Assembly: GCF_021530995.1 (NCBI RefSeq)
Contig: NZ_JADYTF010000017.1
Coordinates: 1 to 42,106 of the forward strand
Origin: Bacteroides caecigallinarum
GTDB lineage: Bacteria > Bacteroidota > Bacteroidia > Bacteroidales > Bacteroidaceae
DNA: 42,106 nucleotides
Direction: 5' to 3'
Shown here: piece after piece, positions 1-9,419 of the stretch
Layout of the letters: each line of letters starts with the position of its first letter
How positions within the stretch are numbered: the first letter of the stretch is position 1
The notes under the pieces: model-generated
Database searches by the model: none
What the model saw: the letters and a program-made list of their open reading frames with translations, nothing else
What the model was told of the DNA's origin: nothing
Program-made: the position numbers and the translations under genes

Positions 1-6
1 CAAAAA

Positions 7-51
7 TAGGAACCAATCCCCTTTATAAAGAAATAGGTTCCTGTTTTTTTT
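7..51. terminator. Probable bidirectional terminator downstream of lgt
   Basis: AGGAACC (8-14) pairs with GGTTCCT (36-42). A run of eight T follows on the plus strand (44-51), and five A at 2-6 give a T run on the minus strand. It can therefore end the lgt transcript and any plus-strand transcript entering from outside the window. Confidence 0.75.
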
Positions 52-64
52 GTGTTCAAATTAT

Positions 65-892
65 TCAGAATGCTTCTTTACGCTTTCCGCTTGTAATAAT
101 CAGATATATACCGAGTAGAATGAGCGGTACACTGAGCCACTGACCGATATTTAGTGTCATGCCTACTTCTTCTGCCACTTGCGGATTCTTGATGAATTCA
201 AGTCCGAGACGTGCTCCGAAGAATATCAGAAGCGAAACTCCTGTTATGAGTCCGATTCGTTTCTGAAGACCGAACTTGTGATATGCCAGCCATGAGAATA
301 TAAAGGCTACCGCACAATACAGCATTTCGTATATCTGTGTAGGATGGCATGCTTGTGCCACTCCGTTCTGGTTGTAGAGCTCTTGCCATTCGCGTGAACG
401 TACAAATTCAAATCCCCATGGAAGGTCGGTTGGATAGCCGAATATTTCGGAGTTCATCAGATTGCCGAAACGGATACATGCACAGACCACTGCTACTGCT
501 GGTATCAGGCGGTCGAACAACCACCATACGCTTTTGTGAGTGACTTTCTTTGAATACCATATAAGGGCAAGTATCAATGCGAATACTCCTCCATGACTTG
601 CCAGACCGCCTTTCCATATTTTGAATATCTCGGCTGGATGGGCTCCATAGTAATCCCATTCGTAGAAAAGACAGTGACCTAATCGCGCTCCTATTACGGC
701 ACTTACTATACAATAGACAAACAGCTTGTCAGCCCAGTCGTCAGGATGACCTTCTTTCTTGAACAGGCGTGAGCCCATTTCGTATGCCAGGATAAATCCC
801 AAGCCCCACATTAGTCCGTACCATCTCAGTTCTATGGAACCAAGACGTAGAAGTATGGGATCGACGTCCCAAACGATGCTTCCTAAAATCAT
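65..892 (-). CDS. lgt: Prolipoprotein diacylglyceryl transferase Lgt
   Basis: This inner-membrane enzyme moves a diacylglyceryl group from phosphatidylglycerol to the lipobox cysteine of prolipoproteins, the first step of lipoprotein maturation. At 275 aa it has normal family length and several hydrophobic membrane segments. Visible family signatures are GGLASHGG with His100, RFGNLMNSEIFG around residues 141-152 (Arg141, Asn144, Glu149), and HPTQIYEM near 183. These match the conserved His and Arg region of the E. coli enzyme. The ATG at 892 begins MILGSIVWDVDP, a usual Bacteroidetes start. It lies downstream of ddh on the same strand, but a strong hairpin separates them, so it probably has its own promoter. 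Its product is needed by the lipoproteins of the fructan locus in this window. Identification is secure. Confidence 0.96.
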   Translation of the reverse strand: MILGSIVWDVDPILLRLGSIELRWYGLMWGLGFILAYEMGSRLFKKEGHPDDWADKLFVYCIVSAVIGARLGHCLFYEWDYYGAHPAEIFKIWKGGLASHGGVFALILALIWYSKKVTHKSVWWLFDRLIPAVAVVCACIRFGNLMNSEIFGYPTDLPWGFEFVRSREWQELYNQNGVAQACHPTQIYEMLYCAVAFIFSWLAYHKFGLQKRIGLITGVSLLIFFGARLGLEFIKNPQVAEEVGMTLNIGQWLSVPLILLGIYLIITSGKRKEAF

Positions 893-929
893 GTTTCTGA
901 GTTTTTTGATTTATATGTGCAAAGGAAAT

Positions 930-970
930 AAAAAAATCTCTCTCCCAAAACGAATAGGGAAAGAGATTTT
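930..970 (-). terminator. Rho-independent terminator after ddh
   Basis: Read on the minus strand, AAATCTCTTTCCC (complement of 957-969) pairs with the complement of 934-946 with one mismatch, and a run of seven T follows. It lies 26 bases past the ddh stop, separating ddh from lgt. Confidence 0.85.
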
Positions 971-995
971 ATGGAAAGATTGATAAATAGTCTGA

Positions 996-1895
996 TTATA
1001 CCAGATGAGCGATAAGTTCTTCGCGGTCGCCTTCAAGAAGGTCGATTACCGGAACTTCAATCATTGTGTAGCATCCTGGCTGCTGGCGCATAGAAGCACG
1101 TGCTACGCAAACCAAAACCTGAGCTGTAAGAGCTGGGTTGTTGATTTTCATGTCGAATTCGAACAGCTGGTTGTGTGTCTTACCGGAAACACCTTTGCGT
1201 ACAAGGTTTACACCGTGACCAACATCGTTAAGCGCGTCAACGCATGGAACCTGTATTACGTGTGTCTCGTCGTTTACGAAATATGCGTCCGACTTGATGG
1301 CTGCTTCTACTGTCTTGAAATCCGCACCTTCCTCAAGTTCTACATATACCATACGGCGGTGGATACCTGTACCTACAGGGATAGTCATTGACAGCGCGTC
1401 TTTAACACCTGCGATGGCGCGTACAGCTACAGAGTGTCCCATGCTGCGGCCCGGACCGAAGTTAGTGTATGTGATACCTTTTGGAGCGATAGCTTCAAGA
1501 AGTGTACGTACTACAGAGTCGCTTCCCGGGTCCCATCCTGCAGCGATGATTGAAACTGCGTTGTGTGCTTTTGCTGTTTCGCCCAATGTGCGGCGCAAAG
1601 ATGTGATCTGTGTGTGTATGTCGAAACTGTCAACTGTATTGATACCCAATGCAAGGATTTCCTTTGCGTACTGCTCTACGCTGCGTGTAGGAGTTGCAAG
1701 AATTGCTACGTCAACGTCTTCAAGTTCTTTGATGTCTTTTACAACTTTATATGGTGCAAGTTCTGCTGGTTTGTTGGCATCACCGTTACGGCGAACTACA
1801 CCTGCAATCTCAAAATCAGAAGCAGCTTCAAGTGCTTCGATTGTAAACTTTCCAATGTTTCCGTAACCTACTACGGCAGCTCTAATCTTTTTCAT
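996..1895 (-). CDS. ddh: meso-Diaminopimelate D-dehydrogenase
   Basis: This cytoplasmic NADPH-dependent enzyme makes meso-diaminopimelate directly from tetrahydrodipicolinate and ammonia, for lysine and peptidoglycan. It has 299 aa. The N-terminal Rossmann fold shows [15 protein letters not shown] (glycines 10, 12 and 15). The middle carries [15 protein letters not shown] and [15 protein letters not shown], both typical of Ddh. The ATG at 1895 follows a short leader, with a -7 promoter element at 1969-1976. The gene is monocistronic and ends in its own terminator. The window also encodes DapL and DapF, a second route to the same product, so the cell appears to have two branches. Identification is strong. 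Confidence 0.95.
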   Translation of the reverse strand: MKKIRAAVVGYGNIGKFTIEALEAASDFEIAGVVRRNGDANKPAELAPYKVVKDIKELEDVDVAILATPTRSVEQYAKEILALGINTVDSFDIHTQITSLRRTLGETAKAHNAVSIIAAGWDPGSDSVVRTLLEAIAPKGITYTNFGPGRSMGHSVAVRAIAGVKDALSMTIPVGTGIHRRMVYVELEEGADFKTVEAAIKSDAYFVNDETHVIQVPCVDALNDVGHGVNLVRKGVSGKTHNQLFEFDMKINNPALTAQVLVCVARASMRQQPGCYTMIEVPVIDLLEGDREELIAHLV

Positions 1896-1968
1896 AATTT
1901 TATTGGTGTTTAATTGTTTATTCTTTTCTGTTTTGTTACAAGAAATATATCCTGTATTTTTGACGCTG

Positions 1969-1996
1969 CAAAAATAAAAAATTAGAATTGTTCTAA
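1969..1996 (-). promoter_or_regulatory. ddh promoter with overlapping inverted repeat
   Basis: On the minus strand TATTTTTG (complement of 1969-1976) matches the Bacteroides -7 consensus TAnnTTTG. Just upstream, where the -33 to -7 spacer falls, is the perfect inverted repeat TTAGAA-TTG-TTCTAA (1982-1996). A repressor or activator bound there would affect ddh. The regulator is unknown. Confidence 0.55.
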
Positions 1997-2063
1997 AGAG
2001 AAAAAGGAGGACGTTTTTTGAAATATTTCGAGAGTAACTTACAATTTATAACTTTGTTATGCT

Positions 2064-2071
2064 TATTTTTG
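2064..2071 (+). promoter_or_regulatory. ruvA -7 promoter element
   Basis: TATTTTTG, followed by C, matches the Bacteroidetes -7 box TAnnTTTG and lies 28 bases before the ruvA ATG. No clear -33 TTTG is visible at the expected spacing. Confidence 0.5.
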
Positions 2072-2099
2072 CCGTTAAATTATAATTTATAATCAAAAT

Positions 2100-2699
2100 A
2101 TGATTGAATATATAAAAGGAAAACTTGATGATGTTACACCTACCATGGCGGTAGTGGACTGTAACGGAGTGGGATACGGTGTGAATATTTCGCTGAATAC
2201 ATTTTCTGCCATACAGGGAAAGGGAGATGTAAAACTTTATATATACGAAGCTATAAGGGAAGATGCTTATGTGCTTTACGGTTTTGCAACCAAACAGGAA
2301 AGGGAACTTTTCCTTATGCTGATAACTGTGTCGGGAATTGGCGGTAATACGGCAAGAATGATTTTATCGGCTTTAAGTCCTTCCGAGTTATGCAATGTGA
2401 TAAGCTCTGGAAATGAAAAGCTGCTGAAGATGGTAAAGGGTATCGGTCTGAAGACTGCACAGCGTATAATAGTGGAACTGAAGGACAAGATACAAAATAT
2501 AGGTGTAGAAAGCACCGGAAATGTTTCTACACCTATATCTGCTGCCAATAATGAAATATATGAAGAGGCAGTTGCTGCTTTGACTATGTTGGGATTTGCA
2601 CAGGCACCGTCGCAGAAGGTTGTCGGACAGATTCTTCATGAAGAACCGGATGCTCCTGTACAGAAAGTCATCAAGATTGCCCTTACAAGACTAAGGTGA
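2100..2699 (+). CDS. ruvA: Holliday junction branch migration protein RuvA
   Basis: RuvA binds four-way DNA junctions as a tetramer and loads the RuvB helicase for branch migration during recombinational repair. The protein has 199 aa, the usual length. The N-terminal OB fold begins [11 protein letters not shown]. It is followed by helix-hairpin-helix motifs at [15 protein letters not shown] and [21 protein letters not shown] low-complexity linker (about 135-150) leads to the C-terminal RuvB-contact domain ([12 protein letters not shown]). The gene stands alone. It converges on glmS with only seven bases between the stop codons, and a hairpin covers both stops. Identification is secure. Confidence 0.96.
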   Translation: MIEYIKGKLDDVTPTMAVVDCNGVGYGVNISLNTFSAIQGKGDVKLYIYEAIREDAYVLYGFATKQERELFLMLITVSGIGGNTARMILSALSPSELCNVISSGNEKLLKMVKGIGLKTAQRIIVELKDKIQNIGVESTGNVSTPISAANNEIYEEAVAALTMLGFAQAPSQKVVGQILHEEPDAPVQKVIKIALTRLR

Positions 2700-2721
2700 C
2701 GGTGGATTATTCCACAGTCAC
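2696..2721. terminator. Hairpin spanning the convergent ruvA and glmS stop codons
   Basis: GTGACGGTGGA (2696-2706) pairs with TCCACAGTCAC (2711-2721) with one mismatch around a TTAT loop. The stem contains the ruvA TGA, and the loop and adjacent bases contain the glmS stop. T runs on both sides are weak, so termination efficiency is uncertain. Confidence 0.5.
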
Positions 2722-4551
2722 TGATTTTGCAAGATTTCGTGGACGGTCGACATCCAGTCCTCTGCATACTGCTATATGGTATGCCATGAGTTGTAGCGGA
2801 ATGGATGTTACCAGAGCGTCCAGACACTCAGGTACCGCAGGCACAGGGATACTGAAATCGGCAAGCGAGCTGATTACCGTGTCGCCTTCTGTAACAATGG
2901 CAACTACTCTTCCGCCACGTGCCTTTATTTCCTGAATGTTGCTCAGAACCTTGTCGTAGAGAGGTGAGTTGGTCGCGATGACCACTACCGGCATTTCTGC
3001 ATCAATCAGCGCAATAGGTCCATGCTTCATTTCTGCTGCCGGATATCCTTCGGCATGGATATATGAGATTTCCTTAAGCTTCAGTGCGCCTTCCAGTGCT
3101 ATCGGGAACGAATAACCGCGTCCTAAATAAATGAAATTGCGTGCGTATGTAAACATTCTTGACAGACTGGCTATATAGTCATTCTGTTTTAGTACCTGAC
3201 GCATCTTATCCGGTATATCATTTAGTGAAGATACTATTTCTTTGTATTCATCCGGTGAAATAGTTCCCATTTCCTGTGCCAGAGACAGTGCAAACATCAG
3301 AAGTACGGTAACCTGACCGGTGAAAGCTTTTGTCGATGCCACACCGATTTCTGGCCCTACGTGTATATAAGAACCGGAGTCGGTTGCACGTGCAATGGAT
3401 GAACCAACCACGTTGCATATTCCATAAACAAATGCTCCGCTGTTATGGGCAAGTTCAATTGCGGCAAGTGTGTCTGCTGTTTCGCCGCTTTGCGAAATAG
3501 CCATTACTACGTCGTCCGGCAAAATGACAGGATTACGGTAACGGAATTCCGAAGCGTATTCCACTTCTACTGGTATGCGGCACATTGTTTCAATGAGTTG
3601 TTTTCCTATCAGTCCTGCATGCCATGATGTTCCGCATGCCACGATTATGAAGCGTCGTGCTTTTATGAACTTTTCCCTATGTTCTTTTACGGCCGAAAGC
3701 AATATTGACATTGTTTCCGGGTTAAGACGGCCACGCATACAGTCGGCTATACATTCAGGCTGGTCGAATATTTCCTTTATCATGAAATGAGGATAGCCGC
3801 CTTTTTGCAGCTGTCCGATGTTCAATGCGATAGTCTGTGCCTCATGCGAACATTCCACATTGTCAAGGTCGACAATTTTGACAGGTTCGCCATTTTTGAG
3901 AACAGCAATTTCGCCATCAGACAGATATATCACCTTATTAGTATATTCCACTATAGGGGTGGCATCCGATGCAAGGAAGTATTCATCTTCGCCAATACCA
4001 ACCACCAAAGGACTGCTCTTTCTGGCTGCAATGATTGTTTCAGGGTGATTCCTGTCTATTACGGCTATGGCGTATGCTCCTATTACCTCTTTTAGTGCCA
4101 ACTGAACAGATGTCAGAAGGTCCAGATTTCCTTCTGTCTGGATATAATCGATAAGCTGTACCAATACTTCCGTGTCAGTACTGCTTTTGAAAACATATCC
4201 TTTATCTATAAGCTTCTGTTTGAGGAGGGCATAATTTTCGATAATGCCGTTGTGTACTAAAGCCAGACGACCGCTCATTGAAGTATGAGGGTGAGAATTT
4301 ACCGTACTTGGTTCTCCATGAGTAGCCCAACGTGTATGTGCAATACCGGTTGAAGCTGACGTGTCTTTTCCTGCTACGCTCTGTTCCAGATCTGCTACTT
4401 TTCCCACTGATTTATAAACTTTCAGGTCTCCAGGAGTATTTATGAGTGCCACTCCGGCACTGTCGTATCCCCTATACTCCAATTTTCGGAGACCTTCTAC
4501 AAGCACAGGCCATGCCTGACGCTTGCCAATGTATCCTACGATTCCACACAT
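2707..4551 (-). CDS. glmS: Glutamine-fructose-6-phosphate aminotransferase (isomerizing)
   Basis: GlmS makes glucosamine-6-phosphate from fructose-6-phosphate and glutamine, the entry to amino-sugar and cell-wall synthesis. With the start chosen here it has 614 aa. Cys2 of MCGIVGYIG is the glutaminase nucleophile freed by Met removal. The class II amidotransferase domain is N-terminal (HTRWATHGEP, NGIIENY). Two SIS sugar-isomerase domains follow (ACGTSWHAG, SQSGETADT), and the C-terminus has DVDRPRNLAKSVTVE. An ATG eight codons upstream at 4575 was rejected: a -7 promoter box (4578-4585) lies directly beside it, and extension would bury the catalytic Cys. It is divergent from gltB. Confidence 0.96.
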   Translation of the reverse strand: MCGIVGYIGKRQAWPVLVEGLRKLEYRGYDSAGVALINTPGDLKVYKSVGKVADLEQSVAGKDTSASTGIAHTRWATHGEPSTVNSHPHTSMSGRLALVHNGIIENYALLKQKLIDKGYVFKSSTDTEVLVQLIDYIQTEGNLDLLTSVQLALKEVIGAYAIAVIDRNHPETIIAARKSSPLVVGIGEDEYFLASDATPIVEYTNKVIYLSDGEIAVLKNGEPVKIVDLDNVECSHEAQTIALNIGQLQKGGYPHFMIKEIFDQPECIADCMRGRLNPETMSILLSAVKEHREKFIKARRFIIVACGTSWHAGLIGKQLIETMCRIPVEVEYASEFRYRNPVILPDDVVMAISQSGETADTLAAIELAHNSGAFVYGICNVVGSSIARATDSGSYIHVGPEIGVASTKAFTGQVTVLLMFALSLAQEMGTISPDEYKEIVSSLNDIPDKMRQVLKQNDYIASLSRMFTYARNFIYLGRGYSFPIALEGALKLKEISYIHAEGYPAAEMKHGPIALIDAEMPVVVIATNSPLYDKVLSNIQEIKARGGRVVAIVTEGDTVISSLADFSIPVPAVPECLDALVTSIPLQLMAYHIAVCRGLDVDRPRNLAKSVTVE

Positions 4552-4577
4552 ATTTATATACTTGTTTCCATTCATTA

Positions 4578-4585
4578 CAAAAATA
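4578..4585 (-). promoter_or_regulatory. glmS -7 promoter element
   Basis: Read on the minus strand this is TATTTTTG, a match to TAnnTTTG. Transcription would begin near 4571, so the ATG at 4551 is the first usable start. This decides the glmS start. Confidence 0.55.
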
Positions 4586-4861
4586 AGTATTTCCTGCTAA
4601 AAGAATATGTTTTATAATATATATAATTTGTTTTGTTTATACCCTTACTTATAAATTGAAATGTAAATTTTGTATTTACGTTATAATCTGATATTAATTA
4701 TGCTTAAATTATAACTGTTTTGTAACCGATTTGAGACGCCTATTATCTTTTTTTAAAGAAACTGAGGCTGAAAGTAATCACAAAAAACATAAATATATAT
4801 TTTTGCGGTACAAAATAATACATACAAACGAGATTTTAGTACATAAAGAAACCAAAACACA
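4586..4861. promoter_or_regulatory. Divergent glmS/gltB intergenic region
   Basis: This is AT-rich spacer between two divergent genes. A -7 box TATTTTTG at 4798-4805 is about 56 bases before the gltB ATG. No clear -33 TTTG is seen at 20 bases. No RNA gene or obvious nitrogen-responsive operator was recognised in the remainder. Confidence 0.45.
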
Positions 4862-7800
4862 ATGAAAGAGAATCATTTTATCAGAGAAAACGCTCCTCAG
4901 GGATTGTATAGTCCGGCAAATGAGCATGACGCTTGTGGTGTAGGAATGATAGTCAACCTACACGGCGCAAAGTCGCATGAACTGATAGACTCTGCCTTGA
5001 AGGTGTTGGAGAACATGAAGCACCGTGGAGCAGAAGGAGCCGACAGCAAGACGGGTGATGGTGCAGGTATCATGATTCAGATACCGCATGAATTTATTCT
5101 TCTACAGGGTATTCCGGTTCCGGAAAAAGGTAAATATGGCACGGGTCTTGTGTTTATGCCTAAGGACAAAGATGTCCAGCAAGACATAATGAGTGTGATG
5201 ATAGAGGAAATTGAAAGGGAAGGCATGACACTGATGCATGTTCGTACAGTCCCTGTAAATTCAGATATTTTAGGTAAGGACGCGCAAGCTACAGAACCTG
5301 ACGTGAAGCAGATTTTCGTAACAGCCGGAGCAGATGAACCGGAATTGGAGAAGAAGCTGTATATCATCAGGAAAAAGATAGAGAATAGAATACAACACAA
5401 AGACTTCTATATAGTGTCACTTTCCAGTAAGAATATGGTGTATAAGGGTATGCTTACTTCTACACAACTTCGTGAATATTATGCAGACCTTACACAGCCA
5501 TACTTTACCAGTGCGCTGGCTTTGGTACATTCACGCTTCAGTACGAATACGTTTCCTACATGGAGTCTGGCACAGCCTTTCCGTATGATGGCTCATAACG
5601 GTGAGATTAACACAATACGTGGTAATCGTGCTTGGATGGAAGCCAGAGAAAGTGTTCTTTCGTCTGAAAAATTGGGTGATATATCAAAGATACGTCCGAT
5701 AATTCAGCCTGGAATGAGCGACAGTGCTTCAATGGACAATGTCCTTGAATTTTTCGTTATGTCCGGACTTAGTCTGCCTCATGCGCTGGCGATGATGGTG
5801 CCTGAGTCTATAAATGAGAAGAACCCTATCAGCCAGAAGCTTAAAGACTTCTATGAATATCATTCCATACTTATGGAACCGTGGGACGGTCCTGCCGCAC
5901 TGCTTTTCAGCGATGGAAGATATGCCGGAGGAATGCTTGACAGAAACGGATTGCGTCCTGCCAGATGGCTGGTTACGAAGAACGGAACAATGGTAGTTGC
6001 CAGCGAGACAGGTACTATTGGTTTCAATCCTGATGAAATAGAGGCTAAAGGAAGATTGCAGCCTGGAAAGATATTATTGATAGATACACAGGAAGGTAAA
6101 ATATATTACGATAAAGAAGTAAAAGAAGATTTGGCATCGGCTTTGCCTTATACAGAATGGTTGGCAGCCAACAGAATAGAACTTGATACTTTGCGTAGTG
6201 GACGTAAGGTGGAAAACTCTGTGAAAGATGCAGGAAGAAAACTCCGTATCTTCGGATATACCCGCGAAGACATTGAGCGTACTCTTACTCCGATGTGTGC
6301 GGCCGGAGCAGAACCTACAGCATCTATGGGTAATGACACTCCTTTGGCGGTATTGAGTGAAAAGCCTCAGTCGGTGTTCAATTATTTCCGTCAGCAGTTC
6401 GCACAGGTAACCAATCCGGCTATCGACCCTATTCGCGAAGAGTTGGTTATGTCGCTCACAGAATATATCGGTGCCGTTGGAAATAACATTCTCAGTCCTA
6501 GTGCGGGACACTGCAAGATGGTGCGTCTGCCGCATCCTGTTCTTACAAATACACAGCTTGATATTCTTTGCAATATCAGATACAAGGGGTTCAGCACTGT
6601 CAAGCTGAAAATGGTATTCAAGGCTTCGGATGGTGAGGACGGACTTCGCCGGGCGATAGAAAGTCTGTGCAAGAGTGCGGAAGAAGCAGTTGATGCCGGT
6701 GCAAACTATATTGTGCTTTCGGACAGGGATGTAGATGCCGAATATGCTCCTGTGCCGTCGCTTGTAGCTGTAAGCGCGGTTCATCATCATTTGATTTCGG
6801 TACAGAAACGTGTACAGACAGCGTTGATAGTGGAAAGTGGCGAAGCGCGCGAGGTGATGCATGCAGCATTGCTCCTGGGATATGGAGCGAGTGCCATCTG
6901 TCCGTATATGGCCTTTGCAGTGATAGACGGACTGGTGAAGAAAGGTGACGTGCAGCTTGATTACGCTACTGCCGAGAAGAATTATATAAAGGCTCTCTGC
7001 AAAGGATTATATAAGGTGATGAGTAAGATGGGTATCAGTACTATACGTTCATACCGTGGAGCTAAGCTGTTTGAGGCTGTAGGTTTGAATTCCGAGGTTA
7101 TGAGAAGATATTTCGGTACTGACGTGTCTACAATAGGTGGAGCAAGTATCGGCGATATAGCTCATGACTACCTCAGATTCCATCGTTCGGGTGTCGCTAT
7201 ATCTGAAGATGAGGCAGGAGGATTGCTTGATCATATCGGTCTGTTCTCATTCAGAAAAGACGGTGAGCAGCACGCATGGAATCCTGATACAATAAGTCTG
7301 TTGCAGCTTGCTACACGCACGGGCAGTTATAAAAAGTTCAAGGAATTTACTGCCAAGTCCGATAAAAAGGAAAATCCTATTTTTCTTCGCGACTTTTTCG
7401 GTTTCCGCAGAAATCCTATCAGCATAGATCAGGTAGAGCCTGTAGAAGAAATTGTTAAACATTTTGTTACCGGTGCGATGTCGTTCGGTGCAATCAGCAA
7501 GGAAGCTCATGAGGCTCTTGCATTGGCAATGAACAGTCTTGGAACGAGAAGTAATACTGGTGAAGGTGGTGAGGACAGCAGCCGATTCTCTGATATCTAT
7601 CATGCTGAAGACGGGGATATCAGTCTGTGCAGCAAGACCAAGCAGATTGCTTCGGGACGTTTCGGTGTGACAACTGAATATCTGGTGAATGCCGAGGAAA
7701 TTCAGATTAAGGTGGCACAGGGAGCTAAGCCTGGTGAAGGTGGACAGCTGCCAGGATTCAAGGTAGATGAAGTGATTGCGCGTACACGTCATTCAATTCC

Positions 7801-9376
7801 GGGTATATCTCTTATCTCGCCTCCACCTCATCACGATATATATTCTATAGAAGACCTTGCACAGTTGATTTACGACCTTAAGAACGTCAATCCGCGTGCG
7901 GCAATAAGCGTTAAGCTGGTGGCTGAAAGTGGTGTTGGTACCATCGCTGCCGGTGTGGCAAAGGCTAAGGCCGATTTGATTGTGATTTCGGGAGCTGAAG
8001 GTGGTACAGGTGCTTCTCCTGCTTCATCTATGAGATATGCGGGTATTTCGCCGGAAATTGGTCTTAGTGAGACTCAGCAGACTCTGGTTCTTAACGGACT
8101 GAGAGGACAGGTACGTTTGCAGACCGACGGACAGCTGAAAACCGGACGCGACATTATCAGCATGGCGCTGCTGGGAGCAGAGGAATTTGCTTTTGGTACT
8201 GCGGTTCTGATAGTATTGGGATGTGTGATGATGAGAAAATGTCATACCAACCTGTGCCCTGTGGGTGTGGCTACTCAGGATGAAAAGTTGCGTGAACATT
8301 TCCGCGGACACTATAAATATGTTGTCAACTATTGCCGCTTCCTGGCCGAGGAAGTAAGAGAATATCTGGCTGAAATGGGATTCACCAGACTGGAGGATAT
8401 AGTGGGACGTACAGACCTTATCGAAATTGAAGCTTCTGACAAGAAAGGAAAGATGGCAGGACTGGATTTCAGCAGAATCCTGTATATGGTGGACGGCAGT
8501 GCGGATATACATCACACTGCAGACAAGCCTCTGGATCTGCTTGGCATAAAGGACAGAGCCATGATAGCCGCAGCAAAAGACGCGTTGGAAGGTGGCAAGC
8601 CTGTGGAATTGGAATATACTATTTCGAATACAGACCGCTCGGCAGGCGCAATGCTTTCGGGCGAAGTGGCAAGAAGATACGGTCATGCCGGATTGCCGGA
8701 CGGCACTATCAACGTGAAGTTCAAAGGTTCGGCAGGACAGAGCTTCGGAGCGTTCCTTACTTCTGGTGTGACTTTCCGTCTGGAAGGTGAGGCCAACGAC
8801 TATGTGGGAAAAGGTCTGAGCGGCGGACGTATCTGCCTGTTGCCTCCGTCAGGTTCGCTGTTCGATGCTTCGAAGAATACTATTGCGGGTAATACCCTGA
8901 TGTATGGTGCCACTAAAGGTGAGGTTTATATCAACGGACGTGTGGGCGAGAGATTTGCGGTGAGAAACTCGGGTGCTATAGCCGTAGTGGAAGGAGTTGG
9001 CGACCACTGCTGTGAATATATGACAGGTGGACGTGTGGTTGTACTTGGCGATACAGGAAGAAACTTTGCTGCCGGTATGAGTGGTGGTATAGCGTATGTG
9101 TGGGATCCTGAGCATAATTTCGACTATTTCTGCAATATGGAGATGGTGGAACTTAATCTTCTTGATGACTCTGCATCACGCAAGGAGTTGAAGGAGCTTA
9201 TCGAACGTCACTGGAGATTTACCGGTTCGAAACTGGCCCGCACTCTGCTTGACGAATGGCCGAGTCATATAGATGAATTCATTCAGGTGACACCGATAGA
9301 ATACAAACGCGTTCTGGCTGAGGAACAGATGAAGAAACTGCAGCAGAAGATTGCGGAGGTACAGAGAGACTATTAA
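4862..9376 (+). CDS. gltB: Glutamate synthase large subunit
   Basis: This large (alpha) subunit of glutamate synthase transfers the glutamine amide nitrogen to 2-oxoglutarate, giving two glutamates. At 1504 aa it has family length. A short propeptide precedes ACGVGMIVNL, so Cys25 is the expected mature N-terminal nucleophile of the class II amidotransferase domain. The FMN/2-oxoglutarate domain shows GAMSFGAISKEAHEAL and GEGGEDSSR. Cys1121, Cys1127 and Cys1132 have the C-x5-C-x4-C spacing that binds the 3Fe-4S cluster. The C-terminal glycine-rich beta-helix (GxxxG repeats such as GGRICLLPPSG) is present. It heads the gltB-gltD-asnB-dapF-dapL run, 43 bases before gltD. All motifs are intact. 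Confidence 0.97.
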   Translation: MKENHFIRENAPQGLYSPANEHDACGVGMIVNLHGAKSHELIDSALKVLENMKHRGAEGADSKTGDGAGIMIQIPHEFILLQGIPVPEKGKYGTGLVFMPKDKDVQQDIMSVMIEEIEREGMTLMHVRTVPVNSDILGKDAQATEPDVKQIFVTAGADEPELEKKLYIIRKKIENRIQHKDFYIVSLSSKNMVYKGMLTSTQLREYYADLTQPYFTSALALVHSRFSTNTFPTWSLAQPFRMMAHNGEINTIRGNRAWMEARESVLSSEKLGDISKIRPIIQPGMSDSASMDNVLEFFVMSGLSLPHALAMMVPESINEKNPISQKLKDFYEYHSILMEPWDGPAALLFSDGRYAGGMLDRNGLRPARWLVTKNGTMVVASETGTIGFNPDEIEAKGRLQPGKILLIDTQEGKIYYDKEVKEDLASALPYTEWLAANRIELDTLRSGRKVENSVKDAGRKLRIFGYTREDIERTLTPMCAAGAEPTASMGNDTPLAVLSEKPQSVFNYFRQQFAQVTNPAIDPIREELVMSLTEYIGAVGNNILSPSAGHCKMVRLPHPVLTNTQLDILCNIRYKGFSTVKLKMVFKASDGEDGLRRAIESLCKSAEEAVDAGANYIVLSDRDVDAEYAPVPSLVAVSAVHHHLISVQKRVQTALIVESGEAREVMHAALLLGYGASAICPYMAFAVIDGLVKKGDVQLDYATAEKNYIKALCKGLYKVMSKMGISTIRSYRGAKLFEAVGLNSEVMRRYFGTDVSTIGGASIGDIAHDYLRFHRSGVAISEDEAGGLLDHIGLFSFRKDGEQHAWNPDTISLLQLATRTGSYKKFKEFTAKSDKKENPIFLRDFFGFRRNPISIDQVEPVEEIVKHFVTGAMSFGAISKEAHEALALAMNSLGTRSNTGEGGEDSSRFSDIYHAEDGDISLCSKTKQIASGRFGVTTEYLVNAEEIQIKVAQGAKPGEGGQLPGFKVDEVIARTRHSIPGISLISPPPHHDIYSIEDLAQLIYDLKNVNPRAAISVKLVAESGVGTIAAGVAKAKADLIVISGAEGGTGASPASSMRYAGISPEIGLSETQQTLVLNGLRGQVRLQTDGQLKTGRDIISMALLGAEEFAFGTAVLIVLGCVMMRKCHTNLCPVGVATQDEKLREHFRGHYKYVVNYCRFLAEEVREYLAEMGFTRLEDIVGRTDLIEIEASDKKGKMAGLDFSRILYMVDGSADIHHTADKPLDLLGIKDRAMIAAAKDALEGGKPVELEYTISNTDRSAGAMLSGEVARRYGHAGLPDGTINVKFKGSAGQSFGAFLTSGVTFRLEGEANDYVGKGLSGGRICLLPPSGSLFDASKNTIAGNTLMYGATKGEVYINGRVGERFAVRNSGAIAVVEGVGDHCCEYMTGGRVVVLGDTGRNFAAGMSGGIAYVWDPEHNFDYFCNMEMVELNLLDDSASRKELKELIERHWRFTGSKLARTLLDEWPSHIDEFIQVTPIEYKRVLAEEQMKKLQQKIAEVQRDY

Positions 9377-9419
9377 TCCTCAGCTCTTAATTTTTAATTA
9401 TTAATTATTAATTGCCATC

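Noticed and set aside
1005-1391. Plus-strand frames opposite ddh
   Set aside because: Cys- and Tyr-rich translations with no recognisable motif, antisense to a well-supported enzyme.
4552-4575. Upstream ATG of glmS
   Set aside because: It would mask the N-terminal catalytic Cys and lies against the -7 box, before the expected transcription start.
6074-8686. Long minus-strand open frames opposite gltB
   Set aside because: They lie inside a fully intact gltB, have atypical amino-acid content and no domain features; they are shadows.
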